From: Trema orientale
Lineage: Eukaryota; Streptophyta; Magnoliopsida; Rosales; Cannabaceae
DNA length: 64,000 nt
NCBI GenBank assembly: GCA_002914845.1
Contig: JXTC01000383.1
Span: forward strand, 6,233-70,232
Reading direction: 5' to 3'
Below the pieces are notes generated by a model. It was not told where the DNA came from and made no database searches. It was given only the letters and a program-made list of their open reading frames with translations. Shown here piece after piece: positions 40,128-51,221 of the stretch. Numbering within the stretch: position 1 is the first letter of the stretch; each line of letters opens with the position of its first letter. The position numbers and the translations under genes were made by a program.

Positions 40128-43022
40128 CATAATTTTTTTGGTTGAGCGGTATGATAGGATATCCTCTAAATCTCGTTCATTACAATTCTTAAGATTGTTT
40201 TAAACATTTCTCTGTTCGTTGCCATATGATTGCTCGATTATCATCTTTCCATATATCGTAATGTTGCCATATAAGGAGGACCCTTGTGTCCTAAACTGAA
40301 GCAAGTTTTGTGGTTGGTGGACATTGTTTGAGGGGTGCTCCCTAGTTGTATTAAAAAGAAATTGAGGACCGTCTCTTTTTTCTTCTTCTTCTTCTTCTTC
40401 TTCCCTTTGGAATGTAATTGTTGTAGCTTTGGTTTTTGTAGAATTCACGACTGATAGAGCATATGCTGATTGGTGGACATGTATCATTGCCATGCAATTC
40501 AATAAAAAATAGCACACAGTAGTTTGTTTTCTCTGTTTCATTATTACGTGAACTGAACGGACTACTGTTGAAATTTTATGTAATGGCTACTTTATTTACC
40601 ATAAATGGAATGTTGTATTACGGAGATGTTCTTGCATTACTAGTACTTTGGCTGCAATTTTTTTTTTCCTATGCTTTGTCCTCTAACGCCACTGTCTTGC
40701 CTCACAATTATTCCTTCCCATACCATTTTAGTAGTGTACAATGTGACCTACACGCCTAACTTCAGAATCTATATAAGCTTACCTTTTTGTTTTGCTTGCT
40801 AGAGTTGACGAGTATCAGATCATTCCTTTATGTTGCTTCTACCGTTGATTTTCTTGTTATCTACTTATTGTACTATATTGTCGTTTTCCACATGGTATAT
40901 TTGGTCCATAAGCCATTATATTACTCCAATAATATTTTCTGTGATAGTATTCCAGGGAATAGAATGAACTGAGAATTGACTATCAGAACTAAGTTTGCTA
41001 ATTATAGAAGAAAGAAACGTTTGAGTTTCTAAATGAGGAAAGCTGATATAGTCATTTCCCTCAACAGACGGTTCATGTTTGGAGCATAGTAAAGACAGTG
41101 TGCAATCCTAAATCTTTAGGTTGAAGTAAAAACAATTTTGAGGGTATATTTGTACGTTCTTACACACAAGCACACACAAGCACACGCATATATATGCTTA
41201 TATATATATGTGTATATTTCCCTTTTTGAAGTATATGAGGGACTTTTATCTGTTTATTTTGTTCCTTCCTTTAATTCTCGGATTTTTCTCGAGTCCATGA
41301 GTATTACGTACTGCCATCCATTTTTTTGGTCATCTTTGGCCAAGCGACTCAGATTTCTGTATAAGACTATCTTAGAGGACATTGGTATGTTGGAAAGTAT
41401 TTTGTCTTTGTTAATCATAAAACGCTATAAGGCCTTCTTTTTTTAATTTTTTTTAATTTTTTTTATAGGAGCTTCATGATACAGTTTCTGTAAGTACGAA
41501 TTCCCTGAAAGAAAAGAATTTGCTGTGTATATAATGGAGAAATTTTTGGAGCTAAGAGATTGTGTCCAGACTCTCAGAAAGTGGAGGTGATATGCCTTTC
41601 TCTCAAGTTTGAATCTAATACAACATGACGTTTGACATTTAAAATAAGCAAAATTATTTTGGTACGAACACCATTAACTGCTTCAGTTGTAGAATCTATC
41701 ATTGTCATGAAAGAGAAAGATGACGTCTGATTTTGAGTCTTTGACGAGGGCGAATAGAGCAGGAAAAAAAAAAAAAAGAAAAAAAGAAAAAAGGATTTTG
41801 ACGAGGGCGAAGAGTTGAGCAAAAAGATCTCCCTTTTATATCTTTGACCATTATCTACCCTCTATTTATCATACATTTATGAGTAATCAGCCTAAATAAA
41901 TATACGTATTTATTTACAATATCTTACACCTCCTACTGTTACAATCCTGACTGAAAGTTAGTACACGCATGAACATCAATAGATCCTACTGATTTATAGT
42001 TGTACAAGAATTCGATTAAACAAGCAACCTTAATATTCCAAAAAAATAAAAATAAAACCTTAACTTCGGAATCAAGAAACTTTTTGACGGAGCAAATTCT
42101 TCTCACCACAGCGAAAGGTAAAGATTATATTAAATGTGTAGAGCTTAATTATATTGACAAAAATCGCTTTATACGAAATATTTGTTGCTCTACATGCGAA
42201 TTTTACAATAAGATTAACATGGGCTCTTGGAAGTGGTGACCCCTCTTAGAGAGCTCGACGAAAATTTTGCGAGGTCATAGTAACAAGGAGTATTTTTAAG
42301 ATTTTATACAATATTTGGGTTATCCTAATTTTGGATAAGTTAGATAATATAGAGAGAATTCGATAAGTTAGTGAGAGACGTCATAGAGATTTTCTTATAA
42401 TATTTCTTCTTCAATATAGTGAAAACTTTGTAGTGGTGAAAAGTGGACATAACTGTCACATTTAGAATGAACCGCACTATAAACTTGTGTGTATTTTCTT
42501 GTTTATTTTTGTGTGTTATTAATTGCTCTTGTATTAATGCACATAATTTATAACAAATAAACGACTTTATTAACGTCTTTGGACTGCAATTATAAGCGTA
42601 GAACAAGAAAAAAACAGTGCAAATTTCTCAAGTGGATTTAATATACCTTGTATAAAGTAGAACTGTGGTGCAATTACATTGTTTTTTTTCGATTTTGAAA
42701 CAAGCAATTACATGAGTTGAAACGGGAGAACAAGCAAGCAAAGGAAAAACGCAAGTATATCAGCTAAATATGTATCAGTCAAGAAGTCCCACATTGAATA
42801 AACATAAGATATCCTCACATAATTGCTAATATAATAACTATCGTTTCTTAAGCCAAATTTAAATTTTTACTTAAAAAAAATGCACATGGAATAAAAATAA
42901 GGGTTATGTCATTGTAATAATGAAAAGGGGTGAGGAGTGATAGAACAAAAACGTATTTGTTAAAATGTGATTGTAATAATAAAAAATGGTGAATCAGACA
43001 CCTATCACCTCTCTCATCAAAG
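40128..43022. other. Intergenic DNA downstream of GAE
   Basis: After the GAE 3' UTR there is AT-rich DNA with a CA/TA microsatellite (41160-41215) and an A-rich run near 41763-41795 flanked by two copies of TTTGACGAGGGCGAA. No coding region is seen. Confidence 0.4.
40501..40506 (+). terminator. Candidate poly(A) signal of GAE
   Basis: AATAAA about 375 bases after the stop, following a (CTT)n run at 40380-40402 in the 3' UTR. Consensus only. Confidence 0.35.
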
Positions 43023-43154
43023 TCACCATTATAATTTTAAAGTTACTTATAATATGGATTAAAGTTATTTGTATTCTGAAAATAATTTTCACCATTATAA
43101 TTTTAAAGTTACTTATAATATGGATTAAAGTTATTTGTATTCTGAAAACAATTT
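43023..43154. repeat. 66-bp tandem duplication
   Basis: Two adjacent, nearly identical units start at 43023 and 43089, each beginning TCACCATTATAATTTTAAAG and ending TATTTGTATTCTGAAAA plus a few bases. Only about one difference is seen, so the duplication is recent. Confidence 0.9.
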
Positions 43155-43588
43155 CTACCAAAGGTGGTTAGGAGAAAACACCAAAGATAATTAGAGAAAA
43201 TATTTGATTATGCTGAGAAACTATCAATGTTGCTTTGAGACCTAGTAGCAAGATAAAAAACATTGGGGTTAGAATCAAGATCTTTAGCATGCTTTTTCTA
43301 TCCGAGCCTCTTTAGATAGTAGTAAAGATTCATTCTCAATAATAGTAGATTCTACATGAAGATACAAATATAACAAAAGAGTCATAGTTATCTGAAGACC
43401 ATTGAAAATAGCGTTAATATAATCTTGAGTAGAAATAAGCATCCAACAAAAGAAAGTAATTCAATCAAGCATTTAATCTTAAGAAAGTATTCATTAATAG
43501 AAAGAGATCATTTTCTCATGTTTCAAAGTTGAATTTTGAATTAAGTAATTTTGGCTTGTTCTCAAGAAGAGAGTATTGATATATAGTT

Positions 43589-44113
43589 AGATTAATCACA
43601 TCTTTATATATTCCGTTTTTACTGTTTAGTGAGTTTTTACATTTCGTTTTAGTTATTATCAATATAATCTTCATATTTGAAAATTGTAATAAATTTGTAC
43701 CAACTTTGGATCAAATACCAATTTTGATAATTAAATTTACCAAAATACCCTTTTAAACTTTAAGGATATATATATATACACACATATATATTAATACTTA
43801 ATTCAAATTTAATTAAAATTAATAGCTAAAATAACAAATATTAAAAATATTTTTTAAAACAAAAAAAACAAAAACCTATATTTATTCTAATATTTATTAA
43901 TATATTGATCAATTTAAGAATTTGAGTTTCTTTTGAAATATATATGTTTAAATTTTAAAGTGTATTTTGGTATCAAAATTATTATTTGATCGGAAAAAGG
44001 AATAAATTTATTACAAACTCTGAATGTAAAGGTCAATGTTATTATATAATAACCAAAATGCAAGGTATAAATTGATAAACATTCAAAATGAAGTATAAAA
44101 ATGATATTATCCC
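43589..44113. mobile_element. Long-TIR foldback MITE, Mutator-like (family A, copy 2)
   Basis: The inverse of the right end reads GGGATAATATCATTTTTATA; the left arm starts AGATTAATCACATCTTTATA and contains TTCGTTTTAGTTATTATCAA, mirrored by AATAACCAAAATGCAAGGTA on the right. The flanks show a 9-bp duplication with one mismatch, TATATAGTT (43580-43588) and TATAGAGTT (44114-44122). The sequence matches copy 1 at 6515-6875 in both arms and differs in the middle, which here is longer and holds a TATATATA stretch. Confidence 0.7.
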
Positions 44114-45081
44114 TATAGAGTTTGCCAGACCTGAGTAGATGTTTCATAGCCAACCATACGTAGAGGTATTCGTGGGGCGATTTGGTTGATTATACTCTCT
44201 TTAAGTGCCCTAAATCATACATATGATTTATACCAATTCTCAAACTATGCAGTTTAAAATAGTTAAGAGAAACCAAACAAAACCACATGTACATTCATGG
44301 TGTGGTACAATGCAGTTCAGTTTCCACGGTTTGAGTAATAGATTATAAACTTGAGCTTTGATAACTTAGATCTTAAGTTTGACAAATTTAAACTCTTGAA
44401 ATTTTATTACTAATTTCTTTACTTCTAATTTAATTATTTCTTAAGGAAAAAAAAACAATTACGTGCTAGTTTTGAAAATATAATCTATGAAATTAAAAGT
44501 TCTAAATAGTGATTTTTGTAAAGTAACAAAGAACTACTTAAAAATATAATAGTAAGTATATGAGGTGTAGTTTGGATAGTGAAAAGTTTTCTCCAAATTA
44601 TATACTGCACTGCATTGTATAGTTTGAAGATTTTACAAATCATGCCTAAACATATGAGTGAAAAACATAGGTTAGTGTGGCAGACTTTGATTGATTTTCG
44701 TAGTGTATCATTTTTTTCAAACACTCCTAACCATATAAGTTGGAATGATCTTACTCATAGAGAAAGAAGCAAAACATGAGCAATTGATTTTCTTGTCCTG
44801 AGATAAGCAAGAAGGAACTATAGAATAACTTTATCACTCGTAATAAGAATTACTATTACAGCTTATTGAGATTGAAGAGAGATTTAAAGCTTTTTGCCTA
44901 TAATTGCAACCTAAGAAGCTGCTGTGATAAAAGAAAGATGTTATTGTTATACTAAATTGAAACATAGTGATTGAAAGTCAGTAGTATGAATCTAGAAGAC
45001 GAAGATAAAGACCCATTGGGTTTTCAAAAAGAGATCTGATGCTAAGTTGAGATTAGTCACTCCCAGTTAAAGTAACAATTA
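44114..45081. other. AT-rich intergenic DNA
   Basis: No gene, RNA or defined repeat seen. Confidence 0.4.
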
Positions 45082-45343
45082 TTGGATTGCTAATCCATCC
45101 CAAAAGCTTAAGCTGTTAAGAGGTGGGCCAACAATAAGATTATACTCTAACCCTTTCCCTTCATGTGTGAGCTAGACAATGTACCCAAACATGCAAATGG
45201 GTCAAACAAAGGGAGAAAAATACAAATTCAAACATAAGAAATAACTAATAGGCCCAACACGTGAAAATATAGAGAACTCTACTCTGATACCATATTGGAT
45301 TACTTATCCATCCCAAAAGTTTAAGCTATTAGGAGGTGAGCTA
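45082..45343. repeat. Direct repeat pair of about 50 bp, 212 bp apart
   Basis: TTGGATTGCTAATCCATCCC AAAAGCTTAAGCTG at 45082 recurs with a few changes at 45294. Between the copies lies CTCTGATACCATATTGG, a phrase often seen next to plant repeats. The pair may be the ends of a short element. No family could be assigned. Confidence 0.5.
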
Positions 45344-45561
45344 GCAAAAGTATTATAATCTAACAACAAATACAAATAAATAAAATTTGCGCTAAAGATT
45401 CTTGATTTCATCAATTGAATGAACAATTATAGTAAACCTTAGATTACATGAGCTTAAGCCAATAAAAGAAAGTTACAACTAATTAACATAAGTAAAAAAA
45501 AAAAAACCAATTACTTAATCAATCACATAATGATAATTGGACAATAACATAACTAGGTACT

Positions 45562-46700
45562 AAGGTGCCATATGATTTGGTGGGATGAAAATGAAGGTAA
45601 TCGTAAGGGTAATATGAATAAGAATTGAAGTAGAATAAAGTATTAATTCAATTATTTGGCTGAAATTTGAGACTAACTATGGAATGATATAAATTATAAT
45701 TGGACGAAATAACATTAATTATTAATTAATACATAGTAAAGTTTAAAGAAAATAAGGAGAGAGAAAGTGTAGAGAGAGAGAATATAGAAAATAGAGATAA
45801 TAGAGAGAAATAGAAAAGAGAGAAAGTAGTGAGAAAGAGATATAAAAGAGAAAGTGGTGAGAAAAATAAAGTAGAGAAAGCGAAACTAGTGAGAGAGGGA
45901 GGAGAGTAAAAGCATAGAGACATAAATGAGACAAAAAATGGCGAGAGTAGAAAGAGAAAAAAGTGATAGAAAGGGAAGGGAGAGAAAGGAGATAGAAAGT
46001 AGTGAAAGAAGGAAAGGAGATAGAAAGTAGTGAAAAAGGAAGGATAGAGAAAGTGTAGAGAGAGGAAAGAGAGGGAGGAGAGAGAAAGTGTATAGAGAGA
46101 AGAGAAAAAAGTGGTGAGAGAAAGGACAGAAAAAGTGGTGAGAGAAAAAAAGAGGAAAAGTATAGAGAGAGGAGAGAGAAAGTCGACCAGAGAAAAGGAG
46201 GATTAAGAAAGTCAAGTAAGTAGTGGTATATTAAAAGAGTTACGCTAAGGATACTAATAACTTACACAAAAAATTTGCATAACATGGGATTGTATTATTT
46301 TTAACTACTAAATTTTAAATGGTATTGTCCTACTTAGAAATGATATACTAGTTTAAATGGATACCACATTATTAACCTTTTGGTATCCTAATTATAACTC
46401 ATATTAAAAATAAAGAGAGGTAATTTCGTAATAAATGACTAAATGGGTGAAAAGTCATTCATCCCATTTAAATATGGAATGATATTTCTACCTTAATGGG
46501 TGAAAAGTCATTCTGTTAGAATAAGTATTCCTATGTCTTAAGATTAACTAAACAAAGGAGTGAAAACTTTTCCATAATATTTCATTCCCTCCAAAGTTAT
46601 TCTGTTAGAATAAGTATTCCTATGCCTTAAGATTAACCAAATAACAGAGTGAAAATTTTTCTATAACATTTCATTCCCTCCAAGGCTCTGACCAAACACT
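45562..46700. mobile_element. Candidate TIR element with a purine-rich core
   Basis: The left end (AAGGTGCCATATGATTTGGT then GGGATGAAAATGAAGG) is loosely mirrored by the right end (TTTCATTCCCTCCAAGGCTC then TGACCAAACACTACTT). Between them are a G/A-only tract of about 450 bases (45755-46200) and, near the right end, an 89-bp tandem duplication (46511 and 46600, each starting TTCTGTTAGAATAAGTATTC). Ends and superfamily are uncertain; no duplication of the target was resolved. Confidence 0.35.
45755..46200. repeat. Degenerate polypurine minisatellite
   Basis: Almost every base on the plus strand is A or G, in words such as GAGAGAAAGTGTAGAGAGAG, GAAAGTAGTGAGAAAGAGA and GAAAGTGGTGAGAGAAA. The minus-strand frames across it encode only Ser/Leu/Phe repeats and are not genes. 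Confidence 0.85.
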
Positions 46701-46989
46701 ACTTAAGAGCTTTTGCTTTAGAAAGAAGAGATGGGATTTCTATTGTACAATCCTTATATTTGACCTTATCGCTAAATCCTTTTTTCGAACCATTTGATCT
46801 ATAATGTATGACCCAGATTTGGAGTTAGTAAAAGGTGAAATTGTACTATGTTTTAGATGGAATGTTAGCCTAAAACTATTTAATTGGCATTAATATCATG
46901 GTGTTAAATTGGCCGTTAGTGTCTAAATTAATTCTTTTTTTTTTTAAAAAAAGATATATTCTTCCTCCTGTGATATTTCTCTCATTAAT

Positions 46990-48370
46990 AAAGAAGTTAA
47001 CTGGGTTGTGCCGTACCGGCTCAAGCACATTTAGATATGGTACATTCATACCTCATGTTGTGTCAGCCCAGGTACGATAAGTAATCGTGCCGTGTTTGGC
47101 CCATTATGTGCCTGTGCCTGTGCCTGTACCGTGCCCATGCCGGATTTCGTGTCGTTAATGTGCCATTCATATTTGTCTATTTTTGTGCCTAATTGTTCTC
47201 GTTTTTAATATTATGCTAATACTGTGCCTAATTATGCCCGTTTTTGGTATTGTGCTATTTTTCATACCTAATTGTGCTCGTTTTTAATATTATGCTAATA
47301 CTGTGCCTAATTATGCTCGTTTTTGGTATTGTGCTATTTTTCATACCTAATCGTGCTCGTTTTTGATATTATACTATTTTCGTACCTAACTCTGTCTGTT
47401 TCCGATATTATGATATTTTTGTACTAATTGCACATGTCTTAGATACTATGTTATTTCCATGCCTAACTGTGCTTATTTTTTTAGTATGTTATTCTTGTGT
47501 CTAATCTTGCCCAGTTTTTATATCATATATAATTTCAAGCCTAATTATTTCTATTTTTAAACTCTTATTGTTCTTGTTCTATAATTATGATCATTATTGG
47601 TTTTTTTTTTTAATTTTAGTTGTTTTAATGCTATTAGACATATTTCCTTTTAAGTAGTTATGAATTATTATTTATTTTGTAATAGAAAGAAATTATTTGA
47701 AAATTGATATAATTTTCATATAAAAACAAGTATAAATTGAAATATTAGAATGTACGTAAGAAATGATAATTAATTTAAATTTTTATAGTTAAAGTACATT
47801 TCAACTAAATTTGTGTCTATTCAAATTATATCAAAATGTGTAACTCAAAAGTTATGATTAACATCTACCTAAATTATATTTTCTTTCTTATATTTTTGAG
47901 AATTTTTTATTGGATGTGAGTTTTATTTTAGATTCTTAATATCTTTCAACTCTTTGTCCCAAACTTATTAAATTTTAGAATTTTTTGATTTAAAAAATTG
48001 AAATTGATGTAATATATTTTTAATATATATTTTTACATAGAAAAATATTTTAATTTTAATCTTTTCTATTTTTTTTCACATTTATTGTATTAAAATTATG
48101 CCAATAAAATTAAAATAAATTTAATTTAAGTATAGTTTTTGCAAATTAATTATTTTTGTTAATCATGCCTACTGCGCCTGTTGTTTGTACTTGTCGTGCC
48201 ATGTGCTGTGCCCATGCCCATGCCTGTGCCATGCTAACCTGAGTACATTTACTTATCGTCGTGCCCATAGCATGATTATTAATCGTGTCGTACCATGCTG
48301 AGCATAGTTACTAATCTGTTGTGATGAGTATGGTTACTAATCATGCCGTGCTATTTTGACGCTACTACTC
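46990..48370. mobile_element. Candidate DNA transposon with GTGCC-rich ends and a 79-bp array
   Basis: The left part has many GTGCC words (TTGTGCCGTACCGG, ATCGTGCCGTGTTTGG, GTGCCTGTGCCTGTGCC) and so has the right part (TCGTGCCATGTGCTGTGCCC, AATCATGCCGTGCTA). Between 47188 and about 47425, a 79-bp unit made of two similar halves is repeated (unit starts at 47188, 47267 and 47346, each with CCTAATxGTxCTCGTTTTT). GTGCC clusters near the ends resemble the subterminal repeats of some hAT-type elements, but no transposase, terminal repeat or target duplication was fixed. Confidence 0.45.
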
Positions 48371-49536
48371 ATCAATTTAGTTGGGTTTGTTGTCTGTAAA
48401 AGGAGTTGGTTGCATTTCTATTCATTTTCTCTCATAATTATATTAATTTGCTTAAAAAATCATGAGAAATTCAGGAAGTATATCATTTGCTAGTTCTAGA
48501 TGTATTTCCCCCCTTCTTTTGTTGCTTCATGTGAAAACAAAAAAGAAAAGGTCTTTTTTTTTTCCCTCCTCTTTTCCAAAGAAATTTTCTTACCCAAATT
48601 ATGTAGATTATATCAAGATGCACACGAACCATGCAAAGTTTCAGTACCCTTCAACCTCTAAATTATTAATTCTTTCGTAAAAACCAACAAGAAATGACTT
48701 ACTTTTCTGCTGTATTTTTCTTGATCCCAGGTTCCAAACAAAGCCTTGATTTGGGAAAAACTTTGACTTGTGCACACAAGCAGATGATAATAAATTGGGG
48801 GAAAGAAACGAAAATTAGAGCAAATTTTCTACATTTTATTCAAACTTGGTACGTAAACCCGACTTCAAAATGAAGTTTTACACCAATTTGAAGCTAAAAG
48901 TGTGCTCCAACCGAACTCTATATAGAACTTCATTTTAGAGTTTACTACAAAATTGTACCAAATTTGGTGCAACACTGTAGCTTTAAAGTTTGTTTTATAA
49001 ACTTTATTAACCCCATTTTACCCCTTAAATATAATAAGCAATGAAATTTATTCGTTGGGTGTCCTTTTTTTTAATTGTTTGTCTAATAATTTGGTGATTT
49101 TTTTATGTGAAATCTTTTTTCCCCTTGTGATTATGATATTAAATGTAACTTTTTTTATTTGTGATGTTAAATGTTTTTTTTTTAAGTTAAAATATTAAAT
49201 GTAATGTTTTCTTTTAAATAAATTTCTTTAACAAATGCAATTAATGTTAATTATGTACATTAGATTAATTATTGTAGCTTTACATAAATATATAATTAAA
49301 TAATTGGTGAAATATATTAATTGTTTATAAATTTTAAAAAAAGAGGAAAAGAAAGGGAATATTCTTTTTAATGTAAGATTTAAATTTCTGAGTCAGAGAT
49401 GAGCTTTGAAGATAGTATGAAAAAAAATTTGAATGGGTGCAAAAGTTACGCCAATTTGAAATTTTGGGTTGGGGATGGTCTTATTGGACTGAGATGACTA
49501 GTTTTCCAAGCCAAAAAATGCCTTAGCTTTTTAGTA
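48371..49536. other. AT-rich intergenic DNA with possible MITE remnant
   Basis: No gene. Words around 48870-48990 (ACACCAATTTGAAGC, GTGCTCCAACC, TTTGGTGCAACAC) and 49430-49480 (GGGTGCAAAAGTTACGCC) are partly complementary and could be the arms of an old MITE. I could not define its edges. Confidence 0.25.
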
Positions 49537-49954
49537 GGGGAAAATCCATAAATACCCATTTTTAAAACCATATTTCCATAAATACTTATTTTAATTCTAT
49601 TTTACCAATACCCATTTTTGAAGAAATGTAGACCACTAGTGCTTTACGAATGAAATGTATACCACAAAATATAAATATTTCATTACGGTATACATTTCAT
49701 CAATAAAAAGTAGCACATATTTCAAAATATATACCGTGTATTAAATTTATAATGAAAAATATAAACAATAGTAAACATTTACATTATAAATATATACCGT
49801 TCATATTTCACACATAAAATTATATTTCATAGGTAAAAATTTACATTGTAAATATATGTCACTCATGTTTTGCACAAAAAATGTATACCATAAAAACGAG
49901 TATTTTTGAAAGAAAAATTAAGAACAAGTATTTATGAAAAAGTGTAAATTCCTC
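49537..49954. mobile_element. Mutator-like MITE (family B, copy 2)
   Basis: Begins GGGGAAAATCCATAAATACC; the inverse of the end is GAGGAATTTACACTTTTTCA then TAAATACTTG. It is flanked by a perfect 9-bp duplication, TTTTTAGTA at 49528-49536 and 49955-49963. Same family and same internal order as 29378-29808: GAAATGTAGACCA, ATGAAAAATATAAAC, ATTATAAATATATACCGTTC and CCATAAAAACGAGTATTTTT in turn. Confidence 0.88.
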
Positions 49955-49996
49955 TTTTTAGTACAATTTTCTATTTAAAAAAGAAAGGGGCTTATA

Positions 49997-50263
49997 GAAA
50001 TGTGACCAAATGTTGGGTCCAATTTCAGTAAATGTCCATTTGTCAAATGTTATAGCAAAATGTCCAGTATATATACTTATATACCCGTAAAATTTTATAT
50101 ACTTAGTATAAAAAATTATATACCCAGTGCATTTCAGTACAATAACTAAAATTAGTAGATATGTGTATCTACCAAGTGTAAAAATATATATACCTGGACA
50201 TTTAGCTATAGAATTTTAAAAATGGACATCTATTTAGTCAAATTTAAAATTTTGGTCATCCAC
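49997..50263. mobile_element. MITE with about 80-bp inverted arms
   Basis: Left arm words GAAATGTGACCAAATGTTGG, AATGTCCATTTGTCAAA and TATAGCAAAATGTCCAGTAT are mirrored on the right by ATACCTGGACATTTAGCTAT, TTAAAAATGGACATCTATTT and AATTTTGGTCATCC. The middle is AT-rich with TATATACC repeats. The target duplication was not fixed. Confidence 0.6.
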
Positions 50264-50520
50264 CTAAATTTTTCAAAAAGAAACCCATGAAATTTTAAAC
50301 GTTTTGTTGAGATGCCAATAATCTGATTATTCTTCAACTCTTATCTTATTTGGTTAAAAATGATCCGGGTATCAACCCCACCACTCAGAACTATTGTTCG
50401 GGGTCGGAGTTGTGCGCTGGATTAATTAGAGTGACCTGTACTTAATTTAGACAAAACAGAAGATAATTGGATTAGCTCGTTAGAATGCACAACAGAAAGG
50501 GTCATCACAACACTTCCACG

Positions 50521-51221
50521 TGTCGAAACAAGATAGGCGGTTGCAATAAGAACAACTCTTCCTACGTATCTCGACAAGATTGGCGGTTGCAAGGATGACT
50601 CACTTAGTGCGCAGCAGAATAAGCAGAAATAAAATAATATTAAAAGTTGACGGAGGCAAATAAACCGACCATATTGTCAACTGAAGACTAGAAGTAATAT
50701 AATAACGCAATAATTAAATAGACAGGAATTTAAATATTACTAGTTGACTGAGGCGAATAAACCGACCATAGTGTCAACTAGAAGTTAGTAACAGAAATAA
50801 ATTACAGAAAAATAAATGGTTAGAAACTGACGAAGGCGATACCGTCCATATGCCAGTTTCAGTTAGTTAGAGGGGTTAGGATTACGAGGCGGAAAGTCCA
50901 GCCATATCATCGTAGATAATAATAAATAACTGAAATTAAAATGCTGAAATTTAAATAAAACGGTGTGACCGGTTGCAAGGAAAAACAACACAGATCATTA
51001 AATAAATGTGCACAATAATTAAAAGGGGAGCAAAGTAACCGATTGCACTTAAGGCAGCAATACAGATTACTTTATAGGGAAGGGGAAACGTAGTAACTGA
51101 TTGCATTTAGAGCAGCAATACAAATTACTTACCACGGTAGAGATATGGGAGATATATATATATATATATATAATATAAAGAGCACAAAAACCTCGAACTT
51201 GTGCTACAGGTCAAGCACAAG
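50521..51221. other. String of stem-loops with conserved loops and varying stems
   Basis: At least eight inverted repeats lie in 700 bases. Group 1 has loops built on AGGCGAATAAACCGACCATA or shorter versions: stems AGTTGAC/GTCAACT (50645-50682), CTAGTTGAC/GTCAACTAG (50740-50781), GAAACTG/CAGTTTC (50823-50860) and TACGA/TCGTA (50883-50914). Group 2 has an outer and an inner stem: AAAGTAA/TTACTTT with ATTGC/GCAAT (51032-51073), AGTAA/TTACT with ATTGC/GCAAT (51092-51129), a weaker relative with GTTG/CAAC (50964-50998), and TGTCGA/TCGACA with GTTG/CAAC (50521-50576). A perfect 8-bp hairpin CTTGTGCT/AGCACAAG is at 51198-51221. No coding frame crosses the region. It could be a structured non-coding RNA or part of an LTR-like element; orientation is unknown. 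Confidence 0.6.

Noticed and set aside
39192-40130. Minus-strand frames across the GAE gene
   Set aside because: Shadows of the strongly biased plus-strand coding sequence.
45726-46215. Minus-strand frames of Ser/Leu/Phe repeats
   Set aside because: They are the translation of a purine-only tract, with no protein-like composition.
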